Shown here piece after piece: positions 8,201 through 14,485 of a stretch of DNA of 22,842 bases. Within the stretch, counting starts at the first letter, position 1. Every line of letters begins with the position of its first letter. Both the position numbers and the translations under genes were made by a program. The stretch comes from JBKCHH01 sp046302855 (GTDB lineage Bacteria; Pseudomonadota; Alphaproteobacteria; Rickettsiales; UBA8987), in the NCBI GenBank assembly GCA_046302855.1, contig JBKCHH010000018.1, positions 1 to 22,842 on the forward strand, in the 5' to 3' direction. The notes under the pieces were generated by a model, which was not told the DNA's origin, did not search any database, and saw only the letters and a program-made list of their open reading frames with translations.

Positions 8201-9960
8201 TAATTTCTACCTATAACTGGATCTTACCTTCCATTCCATTTTCATTAAACGGCGATATAATGAATATGCTAACCATGCTATGCCAATTAACTGGTTTGCA
8301 AAATGAATGTGCTGTTTTAGACTGTGCCTCGGCCGCCGTTAGTGGTAGTGGAACAGATAAATATAAGGCTTGCGAAAAACTATGCGATTCTAACCCCAAT
8401 TTACCTATTGTAAAAGAGGCCTGCAGTGCCTTTCAATGCTATAAAAGTGCCAAAACCTGCACCAACTCTAGTAGTTCTTGTGATATAGATGTTAATAAAT
8501 GCTGTTCACTACCTGGCCTAATAGATGTGCCACAGTGTTGCGATTATTTAAATCTATTTGGCTCTTTAATTGAATGTGCTAGAAACCCAAGTGCTAAATG
8601 TTGCGAAATTTATCCAGATGCTTCTGAAACCTGTAAAAATCTACTTGGTTGCGTTGGCTTAGATAATTTTAAACCAACCACTAGTAGCACTAGCAACCCT
8701 GATAGTAATTTTACCCCAGATATTCAAGATCCAATAAGAAGCCCTTACGGATATGGAGATTTTGCCAGTGCTAGCAAACTTGAAAAATCATTAGGGATTG
8801 GAACTACGCTAAGTGGCGTTAATAGCAACAAGGCTAAACTAACTGGCGTAGATATAAAACTAGAACCTAGCAAATGTTGTAAACTTTTCCCCGGAAATAT
8901 TGCCTGTGCGGCTTATGAATGTTTGAATAAGCCAGATTACTCTTGCTGTAGCACTATTTTATCTGGCTTACAAACTGCTGGCGTTAGCTTACCATCTGAA
9001 TTAACAGGGTTAATTAGCCAATGTGGAAAAATTGCCCAATGTATAAATTCATTCAACAGGATAGAAAATCCATCTTCTACTCCTAGCAAGCCTTCATTAC
9101 CCACCGTCGCAACTGCTGGACTATCTTATTTTACTCCATCACCACCCCCTAATAACTTCCCAAGGGATTGGCAAGATGTTCCACCTCTACCTACTGACCC
9201 AAAACAACCAAAATCTTCACAAATTACTGCAATCGCCAATAGTTGCTGTGGCATATCGAATGCAGTAGGGATTGATGATTCTAGGCTATGTCAAGCCGCT
9301 AGTTGCTACACTAATTACCAAAATACAGGGCAAATAAGCACAGACTGTTGTAATGTAGCTCCTGAAATACCATATTGTGCTGATGTTATATCCTGTATAA
9401 ACAAGCCAGATATTACCTGTTGCGATAGTTTAGTTAGCAAAATTGATGCCACTTCAGCTTTGGGGCTAAGCTGTAGTGCCATAAAAAGTTGCGTTGATAG
9501 TGTAAATGGTGGCAAATTTGTTGATGCCTCTTGCTGTTCTCTACTACCATCTAACCTACAATCTGCTTCTAAATGTAATTTACTACTGCAATGTCAAATT
9601 GATATTAATAAATGTGAAGAAGACTTGGCTAAAAAGAAAACTACAGGCATAAACCCAAATTGTAAAAGCTGTTGCGATAGTATTTTAAGCGAGTTTGGCG
9701 CTACCAAATATGTTCCAGAATGTGATTATACAGGCGGGGCTGGCATTAATTTTGGCAGTTTAAAAATTGAAGATATTTTTCTATTCCAAACCGTAAATAT
9801 TAGTCAAATAAATACTAAAGAATTAAGAAATCTGCAAGATTTGCAAAAGGTGCTATTTGATGTATTCCAAAAAGAGCTAGATAAGCTACTTGCCGACTTT
9901 GGGGGAATTAACTTAGGTGTGGGAAGCGACGGCAAGGCTCCTTGCCAAAAAAATCCTTAA
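2275..9960 (+). CDS. Giant exported cysteine-rich protein with CHAP-like domain
   Basis: I do not recognise the family. The ORF runs 2,561 codons without interruption. A basic start, a hydrophobic core (about residues 8-20) and SVFA before C27 make a signal peptide, so the protein should leave the cytoplasm. My hand count gives about 115 cysteines, suggesting many disulfides. Regions in order: Cys-rich N-terminus (27-610); Gly- and Ala-rich stretch of amphipathic segments (about 626-900); one hydrophobic stretch (about 1017-1038) that might span a membrane; Trp- and Cys-rich part (1050-1500); a CHAP-like segment with GDILIW (about 1748), RHVAFVERV (H1770) and VSEMNWG (1799-1804); and a repeat region with ten Cys-Cys pairs (2076-2467). 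The GDI..W, HVAxVE and SEMNW motifs match CHAP amidases/endopeptidases. The nucleophile is uncertain, with C1635 or C1637 possible. It follows hisD by 14 nt and has similar codon use, so it looks resident rather than recently acquired. Role unknown; envelope or surface function is inferred. Confidence 0.85.
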   Translation: MFGHIKNVFFAFLVISILLFCDSVFACTIPKGLNSDSVISESSAASQGYTEECNIPAIAPIDCGYCKIDAVTNGNQSNLLCRIYKKCKNNNPNEECLSYDYKLSPGCVQALFQKGKNLDSNNKRCVPISSSGENGCVEPVNNSCADLAKATGKCYEEYRTSGFQRYPDGRIIGCTPCVERPPSDLEFINPEKTVGGSTAYWVGDCGGKGVFADNPNDIFPSKTGCYNPEERFVKYYNETLNGSSYSRTNLSKASYKIPREDVLNLDKVCATPLPSTFGNRTIFKRSIGDSDSDVIQCMRPSIADRIDEEENFLNYYLGDADNYFDNDIILEKKPDSDKTCRRVVKTQRLVNPFAAKPCEITFGDDFSPYPPVNERLGSTDLTTQYLMQERYLPPSLVNDKDERILATPYSRRLDGNQLGEYGYGDNIIERKDYPFNKYDVYNATNGDAKASASLPECFGTKMRRQAALKLFIEEYAHQTDCNGERGININDTSIYDQSYCQFFVHQNQADDMGDLGLTQMVFGRVLTIRPEQTGLRSEAFDMLNFATQSELFVLPDFGIGKSQDICKKKISGGGLGTFNDGVSLDFKRRGCPESYPVNSTTWPEFFKMESCDWSKGSKLINNPYHATATAIKLAYKIIGTATAIIDLGNLASGIAKGPGGIFTAIGATTGNPALDNLVAGFLIDVVSGKDPVSSLFDNLIGPGMLIDISGLPFVAQAFIDAGVNAIKTGKFDLDLTTVFAAALNDLGGIDGLLKDTGLKGMVDNVTGFFNGIDNLFKGIDKSITGALFGEGGLVSCDSGGGGVGGNLLCGATKGIVGGIKDFVLNMANSQVQNILNQATGGIFGEINNYIGMFNDIQNKRLSMIQSKCSSDSKNVSCKVYIDSKGGVNSNETKGGSINPFDIQVASVVAKVAGVEASKQPSSFKTNSTSNPFENLPPSNFDTKEPSIIINNVPVLTPLPDESAGLQTGPALKGFSKGMDQVGKAVNGILDGLISQVMNQAGSLFLTTKIDDFRSMLWPPLMGVGILGQAFVGIPIILVDPQKAVKNVERRGWVDSSWPAGSCAMTPLVNMDKNWGDYFGITPDYSPLRDCIMQGCEVKGFQWHKNGNTLYDFKLNWLISQEAMWCEFELPFDPYSGNFAERAFEKHNPFTINKPRGSSPLKFGQVDKNIAGWAGGFIQVERIRDACGAFSQRGSWFYDTKRELSKWLVGDDKARCQDWVGAWGTKYDQTKVNSWRLERFDYEFLKSFIECTGPVKDVGPNPCKGVNFAQVVYNSCGICWPVGRAGDPATYAARLPACIASALAIAAASSVNKAGVFAKAACVSPTIICNETCPFADDATGLDKNFWKENRDEKATKGGFWCACPNDNAITTMCREDNCTCQQLDLVSMGSRFSYTKITTDIPLALANLGPLLCDNYGPYRRWLQCYHVARSRACPVLTRDISITPPNESLLFPPYEQTKKQKEAQKKQFCEGSEIPTPPQLNVRWQLEEPNFLARLNVADDPGGLVKEKITVDANGNETKEAGNFYAKNSDLVFLSQVKDAGAPYLEPALPLALPTSDANDKLQKSGGQIAGAYSSISSSFRNTDASKLSNDKKTLYPNPRALEAVVGPRGCDIGGWYEMMLYQARCIQKFGLGCICDYDKTFVLGSSEKYVLSRAGAKFSYYETDPITGDDRLVGRKPVEFPLMWRGNAGPDFAVGAYPPSRLWDKTGKTILKKDIGGAYKREQPTTYRDSDYQGLFGSGDNGAKEGDILIWDETVLDDKGEDARYRRHVAFVERVGSDNSLFAGVNGAPSYPYVEVSEMNWGKYQDSCGNTDRWGIPTNRKIYKTPIMEQRTGSCTNNPGLEGENCFELYRMPCDNPDNAICYEHNHQRVKIYRPSLDKNTPTAYPICKQGSPEAKEIANGVKVFGAEIKDYVNANLGKCDPTLYDRADYPGNNVDFIVQREISSPLLPHCAGPDGLGEGGIGCPKYKTLNTAVISTYNWILPSIPFSLNGDIMNMLTMLCQLTGLQNECAVLDCASAAVSGSGTDKYKACEKLCDSNPNLPIVKEACSAFQCYKSAKTCTNSSSSCDIDVNKCCSLPGLIDVPQCCDYLNLFGSLIECARNPSAKCCEIYPDASETCKNLLGCVGLDNFKPTTSSTSNPDSNFTPDIQDPIRSPYGYGDFASASKLEKSLGIGTTLSGVNSNKAKLTGVDIKLEPSKCCKLFPGNIACAAYECLNKPDYSCCSTILSGLQTAGVSLPSELTGLISQCGKIAQCINSFNRIENPSSTPSKPSLPTVATAGLSYFTPSPPPNNFPRDWQDVPPLPTDPKQPKSSQITAIANSCCGISNAVGIDDSRLCQAASCYTNYQNTGQISTDCCNVAPEIPYCADVISCINKPDITCCDSLVSKIDATSALGLSCSAIKSCVDSVNGGKFVDASCCSLLPSNLQSASKCNLLLQCQIDINKCEEDLAKKKTTGINPNCKSCCDSILSEFGATKYVPECDYTGGAGINFGSLKIEDIFLFQTVNISQINTKELRNLQDLQKVLFDVFQKELDKLLADFGGINLGVGSDGKAPCQKNP
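8500..9675 (+). repeat. Degenerate Cys-Cys module array (protein level)
   Basis: Within the giant protein, residues 2076-2467 hold ten adjacent Cys pairs in a recurring layout: CC, 8 to about 24 residues, C, 4-5 residues, C, 6-13 residues, then the next CC. The clearest copies share a tail: CLNKPDYSCC and CINKPDITCC. Two linkers rich in Ser, Pro and Thr (around residues 2140-2160 and 2270-2310) break the array. The repeats are diverged at DNA level, so they are old duplications and not a recent tandem expansion. Nothing shows what they bind. Confidence 0.6.
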
Positions 9961-10124
9961 AAAACCTCTGCATAATAAGACCTCTCCATAATTCGCTTTA
10001 CGCAAATTTTTATGCTTTTGCCTTAGACCGCACAGAAACGCAGTTTACACAAAGTAAGTGAGGATTCGAGCATCGAAGTAAATGCTTAAAAATCCATAGC
10101 AGTAGAATGGAGGTGAGAGGTCTT
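9961..10124. repeat. Palindromic repeat element filling a stop-to-stop gap
   Basis: The segment is bounded by AAGACCTCTC (9977-9986) and its exact reverse complement GAGAGGTCTT (10115-10124). The left end is doubled: two 16-base units, 9961-9976 and 9977-9992, agree at 14 of 16 positions. The plus frame from 10011 reads FYAFALDRTETQFTQSK, a TGA at 10059, then GFEHRSKCLKIHSSRMEVRG. From memory, near-identical peptides occur as spurious short proteins in other low-GC alphaproteobacteria, which would make this a dispersed palindromic or MITE-like family. The element begins at the base after the giant gene's stop and ends at the base before the thiolase stop. It may fold and serve as a two-way terminator. 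It carries no transposase. Confidence 0.7.
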
Positions 10125-11312
10125 TTAAACTTCAACACAAAGTGCAACACCCATACCACCACCAATACATAAGGTAGCTAAGCCCTTTTGCAACTTACTA
10201 CCCTTTCTTTTATTTAGTTCGTGAATTAAAGATACTAGAACTCTAGCTCCACTTGCCCCTATGGGATGCCCAAGCGCAATAGCGCCACCATTTACATTTA
10301 CCTTGCTTAAATCAAAGCCAAGTTCTTTATTCACAGCAATTGCTTGCGAGGCGAATGCCTCATTAGCTTCAATTAGGTCTAAATCTTGCACCTTCCACCC
10401 AGCCTTATCTAGTGCCTTTTTAGAGGCTACAATTGGCCCTGTTCCCATAATTTCTGGAGCAACGCCGGCATGGGCAAAGGATTTAATATAGGCAAGTGGC
10501 TTTATTCCTAAACTTTCCGCCTTTTTTAGCGTAGTTAGAATCAATATGGCAGAACCATCATTAATGCCAGAAGCATTGCCAGCTGTTACCGTGCCATCCT
10601 TATCAAAAGCGGGCTTTAGTTTTGATAGGCCTTCTATTGTAGAACCAGCCCTTGGAAATTCATCTTTTGCTACAATTACTTCCCCTGCTTTGGTTGCAAT
10701 TTTTATTGGGATAATTTCATCCGCAAATCTATTGTCTTTTAACGCCTTTTCAGCCTTTAATTGCGAGTTGAGCGCAAATTCATCCTGCTCTTTGCGAGAA
10801 ATATTATATTTCTTTGCCACATTTTCTGCCGTAATTCCCATATGATAATTATGAAAAATATCAGTTAGCCCATCAAATATCATCGTATCGGTTAGGGAAA
10901 TATTGCCCATTTTTGTGCCACTTCTTAAAAAGCTAGAGTGATGAGAATTACTCATACTTTCTTGCCCACCTGCTATTACTAGTTCACTTTCTCCACTTGT
11001 AATGGCTTGCGCCCCTAACATTACCGCCCTTAATCCAGAACCACACACTTGGTTAATAGTAATGGCTGGAACGGTATTTGGAATTCCGCCTAAAATTGAG
11101 GCTTGCCTTGCAGGGTTTTGCCCCTGCCCTGCGGTTAAAACCTGCCCCAAAATCACTTCGGATATCTCATTTGGGTTAATTTTGCCGTTTTTAAATATTT
11201 CCTTTAGAATTTGGGCGGTTATTTCGTGAGCCTTAAGATGGGAAAGGCCACCTAAAAAATTACCAATGGCACTTCTTTTTGCCTCTATTATTACTATTTT
11301 GTTTTTGTCCAT
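10125..11312 (-). CDS. Acetyl-CoA C-acetyltransferase (AtoB/PhaA-type thiolase)
   Basis: This thiolase joins or splits acetoacetyl-CoA and acetyl-CoA units. The 395-residue length is standard. The acyl-accepting cysteine is C90 in NQVCGSGLRAV. The other active-site residues are N317 in NEAFASQA, H349 in GGAIALGHPIGASGAR and C382 in CIGGGMGVAL. All are intact, so it should be active. The ending CIGGGMGVALCVEV is typical of biosynthetic, short-chain thiolases rather than long-chain FadA. It stands alone: no PHA synthase, acetoacetyl-CoA reductase or CoA transferase is beside it, so its pathway cannot be read from context. It is transcribed away from the Tim44-like cluster across a 133 bp gap and converges on the giant gene. 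Confidence 0.95.
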   Translation of the reverse strand: MDKNKIVIIEAKRSAIGNFLGGLSHLKAHEITAQILKEIFKNGKINPNEISEVILGQVLTAGQGQNPARQASILGGIPNTVPAITINQVCGSGLRAVMLGAQAITSGESELVIAGGQESMSNSHHSSFLRSGTKMGNISLTDTMIFDGLTDIFHNYHMGITAENVAKKYNISRKEQDEFALNSQLKAEKALKDNRFADEIIPIKIATKAGEVIVAKDEFPRAGSTIEGLSKLKPAFDKDGTVTAGNASGINDGSAILILTTLKKAESLGIKPLAYIKSFAHAGVAPEIMGTGPIVASKKALDKAGWKVQDLDLIEANEAFASQAIAVNKELGFDLSKVNVNGGAIALGHPIGASGARVLVSLIHELNKRKGSKLQKGLATLCIGGGMGVALCVEV

Positions 11313-11392
11313 AACTTTTATATTTTTAAATCTGTTATAAGAAATTTTTTACAAGTGCAAACTATTTATAAGCATTTTATAGGCGTAATAAT

Positions 11393-11439
11393 CTTGCAAA
11401 AGAGTAAATTTACGCTAAAAAAACTATAAACTTTGCAAG
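11393..11439. promoter_or_regulatory. Possible operator: inverted CTTGCAAA/TTTGCAAG pair
   Basis: CTTGCAAA (11393-11400) and its exact reverse complement TTTGCAAG (11432-11439) lie 31 nt apart, just ahead of the ATG at 11446. Each contains the self-complementary core TTGCAA. They flank AT-rich DNA with TATAAA at 11425-11430, where a promoter for the plus-strand cluster could sit, although no well-spaced -35 was found. The right arm lies 6 nt from the start codon, so a bound protein could block expression. This is inference from sequence symmetry alone. Confidence 0.25.
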
Positions 11440-11445
11440 TGTTTT

Positions 11446-12102
11446 ATGGGTTTAGATATAATTCTATTTTCGGTATTGGCGGTATTTGTTTTTATTAAGC
11501 TCCGCAATACTCTAGGTAAGGTGGATGAAGAAATTCAACATCACGCCACCAACATAGTAAATAACAAAAATGAAGTTATAACTGGCGAGGTGGTTGAAAG
11601 CAAACAGCCAGAGGTAGATAAGGAATTCGATAAACTAACTGATGGCAAAATAAAATCTGCCCTTTTAGAAATGAAAAAAATTGATGCTAGCTTTTCAGTT
11701 AGTGGCTTTTTGGTGGGGGCAAAAAAGGCTTTTGAAATAGTGCTGGATGGCTTCTCTCAAAACAAAAAAGAATCTCTGCAAGGTCTAGTGAGTGATGATT
11801 TATACAAGGCATTCGCACAAAACATAGATTCTAATAAATTAAAGGGTGAGTATGAGGCATCTGAACTAGTAGCCATAGAAAAGGCAGAAATTATTGATTC
11901 CTCTATAAAAAAATCTCTAGGTAAGGCAATTGCCTTAATAAAAATTAAGTTTGTTTCTGAGCAAACTTTGCTTACAAAAAATAATAAGGGCGAGAAGGTT
12001 TCTGGTAAAGGGGTGGAAAACTTCACGGCAGAAGACGAATGGCTTTTTCAAAAAGATTTAAACTCCCCTAACCCTAACTGGCAGATAATTGCTACTTCTT
12101 AA
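11446..12102 (+). CDS. Tim44/TimA-like membrane-anchored protein
   Basis: This 218-residue protein matches the Tim44-like family common in alphaproteobacteria. An N-terminal membrane anchor (about residues 3-18, IDLxLFSVLAVFVFIKLR-like) leads into a charged linker. The Tim44-like domain starts near residue 75 (FSVSGFLVGAKKAFEIVLDG) and runs to the end, closing with AEDEWLFQKDL and PNWQIIATS. Mitochondrial Tim44 tethers the import motor at the inner membrane. The bacterial relatives are membrane-associated, with a less certain role. Its place 5 nt ahead of mltA is an arrangement I recall from other alphaproteobacteria, and this supports the call. It heads the five-gene plus-strand cluster. Confidence 0.85.
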   Translation: MGLDIILFSVLAVFVFIKLRNTLGKVDEEIQHHATNIVNNKNEVITGEVVESKQPEVDKEFDKLTDGKIKSALLEMKKIDASFSVSGFLVGAKKAFEIVLDGFSQNKKESLQGLVSDDLYKAFAQNIDSNKLKGEYEASELVAIEKAEIIDSSIKKSLGKAIALIKIKFVSEQTLLTKNNKGEKVSGKGVENFTAEDEWLFQKDLNSPNPNWQIIATS

Positions 12103-12107
12103 ATTTT

Positions 12108-13268
12108 ATGAAAAAAATAGCACTTTTAAGCATATTCTTGCTTCTTCAGGCTTGCGCGCAGCAACATTCTTTAAAAGAAAGGGTTAACAAAAACACTCTT
12201 AGCTTACCAAGCAAAGGTATTTATTTGAATAAAACTGATGTAAGCCAAATAGATGGCTGGAATGAATCAGATCATAAAATGGCTCAATTTGCACTACTAA
12301 AATCATGCACTAAGTTTTTAACTATGGCACCATCGCAGATGATTGGCTGGCCAGCTGGTAAGGTGCAAGATTGGCAAGATGCCTGCTTTAAAATAGATGA
12401 ATATGATAACGAAGATGCCAAACTATTCTGGGAAGAAAATTTTGATTTCTATGAAATATTTAAAGATGAAAAATACACTGATAATATTGGTTTGTTTACC
12501 GGCTATTATGTGCCAGAGCTAGAGGGCAGTATAGTAAAAACAGCTAGGTTTAAATATCCCCTTTACCGTTACCCAGCCGATAAAAACCTACTTGGGCTTT
12601 CTAGAGAAGAGATAAAAAACGGTGCCTTTGATGGCAAGGGCTTAGAGCTAATGTATGTGGATGACCCGATAGAGCTTTTCTTCCTACATATTCAGGGTTC
12701 GGGTAGGATAAAACTACAAAATGGTGAAACAGTTAGAATTGGTTATTCTGGTTCTAATGGGCAAAGATACACTGCCATTGGTAGGTATTTAGTAGAAAAT
12801 GGCGAGATGAAAGAAAAGGATGTTTCACTAGATAATATAAAAAAATGGTTAAAGTCCAACCCCAATAGGGCTCAAGAAGTAATGAACAAAAACAAAAGGT
12901 TTGTTTACTTCAAAATTGTTCGCAAGCAAGATGCCGGTAAAAGTGGCCCTAAAGGTGCTTTTGATGTTGAGCTAACGCCTTATCACTCAGTAGCGATTGA
13001 TAAAAGATTTATCCCAATGGGAGTAGCCCTTTTTGTATCAACGGAAGTGCCAAATGAAGATGGTGGCGCAGATGATTTTAATGAAATTCTGCTTGCCCAA
13101 GATACCGGTGGTGGGGTTGAAGGCTTAATTAGGGGTGATATTTTCTTTGGTATGGGGGATGACGCCAAAAAACTAGCCGGCAATATGAAACATAGGGGCA
13201 AAATGTATATAATGGTGCCAAAAAAGAAGATTAAAACCATTCCCATTGCTACTGTAAAAAACAAATAG
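12108..13268 (+). CDS. mltA: Membrane-bound lytic murein transglycosylase A
   Basis: MltA cleaves the glycan strands of peptidoglycan, forming 1,6-anhydro-muramoyl ends, from a position on the outer membrane. The N-terminus MKKIALLSIFLLLQAC is a lipoprotein signal with lipobox LQAC, giving a lipidated Cys at residue 16. The MltA domain shows LFTGYYVPELEGS and FFLHIQGSGRIKLQNGE. The C-terminal 3D domain carries LLAQDTGGGVEGLIRGDIFFG, where the Asp of QDTGG corresponds to the catalytic acid of the family. The domain order is complete at 386 residues. It follows the Tim44-like gene by 5 nt and precedes mlaF by 14 nt, so it is probably part of one envelope-maintenance transcript. Confidence 0.95.
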   Translation: MKKIALLSIFLLLQACAQQHSLKERVNKNTLSLPSKGIYLNKTDVSQIDGWNESDHKMAQFALLKSCTKFLTMAPSQMIGWPAGKVQDWQDACFKIDEYDNEDAKLFWEENFDFYEIFKDEKYTDNIGLFTGYYVPELEGSIVKTARFKYPLYRYPADKNLLGLSREEIKNGAFDGKGLELMYVDDPIELFFLHIQGSGRIKLQNGETVRIGYSGSNGQRYTAIGRYLVENGEMKEKDVSLDNIKKWLKSNPNRAQEVMNKNKRFVYFKIVRKQDAGKSGPKGAFDVELTPYHSVAIDKRFIPMGVALFVSTEVPNEDGGADDFNEILLAQDTGGGVEGLIRGDIFFGMGDDAKKLAGNMKHRGKMYIMVPKKKIKTIPIATVKNK

Positions 13269-13282
13269 CTAAAATACTCACC

Positions 13283-14050
13283 GTGAAAAAAATAGAAGTA
13301 AAAAATCTGTTTAAAACTTTCGGTAAAAAACAAGTTCTGAAAGGGGTTGATATTTCTGTAGAACAGGGTGAGTCTTTAGTAATAATTGGTGGTAGTGGCT
13401 CTGGTAAATCTGTTTTGCTGAAATCAATTGTTGGGTTAATTGAGCCAGATACTGGTAGCATAAAAATAGATGGTGAAGAAACTGCCCACGCATCATCAAG
13501 AAAAAGGGATGAGCTAATGATAAAATTTGGCTATCTATTTCAAGGTGGCGCCTTGTTTGATAGTTTAAAAATTTGGGAAAATGTCGCCTTTGGCTTAATA
13601 AGGGCAAAACATATGAAAACAAGTGAGGCAAAAGAACTAGCCCTTAAAACCATTAGATCAGTAGGGTTAGATAATTATGTGGGCGAGCTTTATCCATCTG
13701 AACTATCGGGTGGTATGCAAAAAAGAGTATCTTTGGCGCGTGCTATTGCTAGCAGGCCAGAAATAATCTTTTTTGATGAACCAACCACAGGGCTTGACCC
13801 AATAATGGCAGATGTAATTAATAATCTAATCATCCAATGTTCCTCTGAACTTGGTGCCACCACCATTACTATAACACACGATATGCATAGTGCCTTTAAA
13901 ATTGCTGATAGAATCGCCATGATTTACGATGGCAAAATTATTTGGGATGGTGCGGTAAGGGAGGTTAGAAACTCTGGCAACCCATTTGTAGAGCAGTTTA
14001 TTAATGGCAGTGCAGAAGGGCCAATAGAAATTAAACTGCAAGACCATTAA
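13283..14050 (+). CDS. mlaF: Mla phospholipid transport ATP-binding protein
   Basis: MlaF is the ATPase of the MlaFEDB complex, which moves phospholipids between the inner and outer membranes. The 255-residue ABC protein has Walker A GGSGSGKS (36-43), Q-loop Q87 in YLFQGGALFDSL, signature LSGGMQKRVSLARA (141-154), Walker B IIFFDEPTTGLDP (161-173) and switch His H199 in ITHDMHSAF. The QGGALFDSL and ENVAFGL segments are characteristic of the MlaF branch. The start is GTG at 13283. The usual partners mlaE (permease) and mlaD (MCE protein) are not adjacent, but a gene for the outer-membrane component MlaA lies at 20249. Separation of these parts suggests a scattered pathway. Confidence 0.9.
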   Translation: MKKIEVKNLFKTFGKKQVLKGVDISVEQGESLVIIGGSGSGKSVLLKSIVGLIEPDTGSIKIDGEETAHASSRKRDELMIKFGYLFQGGALFDSLKIWENVAFGLIRAKHMKTSEAKELALKTIRSVGLDNYVGELYPSELSGGMQKRVSLARAIASRPEIIFFDEPTTGLDPIMADVINNLIIQCSSELGATTITITHDMHSAFKIADRIAMIYDGKIIWDGAVREVRNSGNPFVEQFINGSAEGPIEIKLQDH

Positions 14051-14065
14051 ATTCTTAAAATTATT

Positions 14066-14425
14066 ATGATAAGTGGCATCGGCATAGATATTGTTGAAAA
14101 AAAACGCATTTTAGCAATCTACAAAAAGTTTGGGGTAACCTTTGCGAAAAAAATCCTCCACCAGAATGAACTTAAAATTTTCCATAAATTTGATAGGGAT
14201 GAGCAAAAAATTGCTTACCTAGCAAAAAGATTTGCCGCTAAAGAGGCCTATTTAAAGGCTCTAGGCACTGGCTTAAGGGAAGGCTTATCACTAAAAACCA
14301 TTGAAACCTTTAATGATGAGCTTGGCAAGCCAATGATCAAAGTAAAAAACAACCAGCATAAAATCCACCTTTCCATTAGTGATGAAAAAACCAACGCCAT
14401 AGCAATGGTGGTGTTGGAAGTATAA
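14066..14425 (+). CDS. acpS: Holo-[acyl-carrier-protein] synthase
   Basis: AcpS transfers 4'-phosphopantetheine from CoA to the serine of acyl carrier protein, activating it for fatty-acid synthesis. The 119-residue length is typical. The metal-binding Asp is D8 in GIGIDIVE and the second metal ligand is E60 in RFAAKEAYLKALGTG, both intact. The C-terminal strand LSISDEKTNAIAMVVLE is also as expected. It follows mlaF by 15 nt in the same direction, so it is likely in that transcript. This is an essential housekeeping enzyme in most bacteria. Confidence 0.95.
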   Translation: MISGIGIDIVEKKRILAIYKKFGVTFAKKILHQNELKIFHKFDRDEQKIAYLAKRFAAKEAYLKALGTGLREGLSLKTIETFNDELGKPMIKVKNNQHKIHLSISDEKTNAIAMVVLEV

Positions 14426-14485
14426 AACTATTGTAATCTTGTTTTTTCTAACTAAACTCAAGGTTGTATCGTTTTAGGTATTTAA

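Noticed and set aside
10261..11229. Three plus-strand open frames of 75-99 codons
   Set aside because: They are antisense shadows of the thiolase gene, whose active-site residues are all intact on the other strand.
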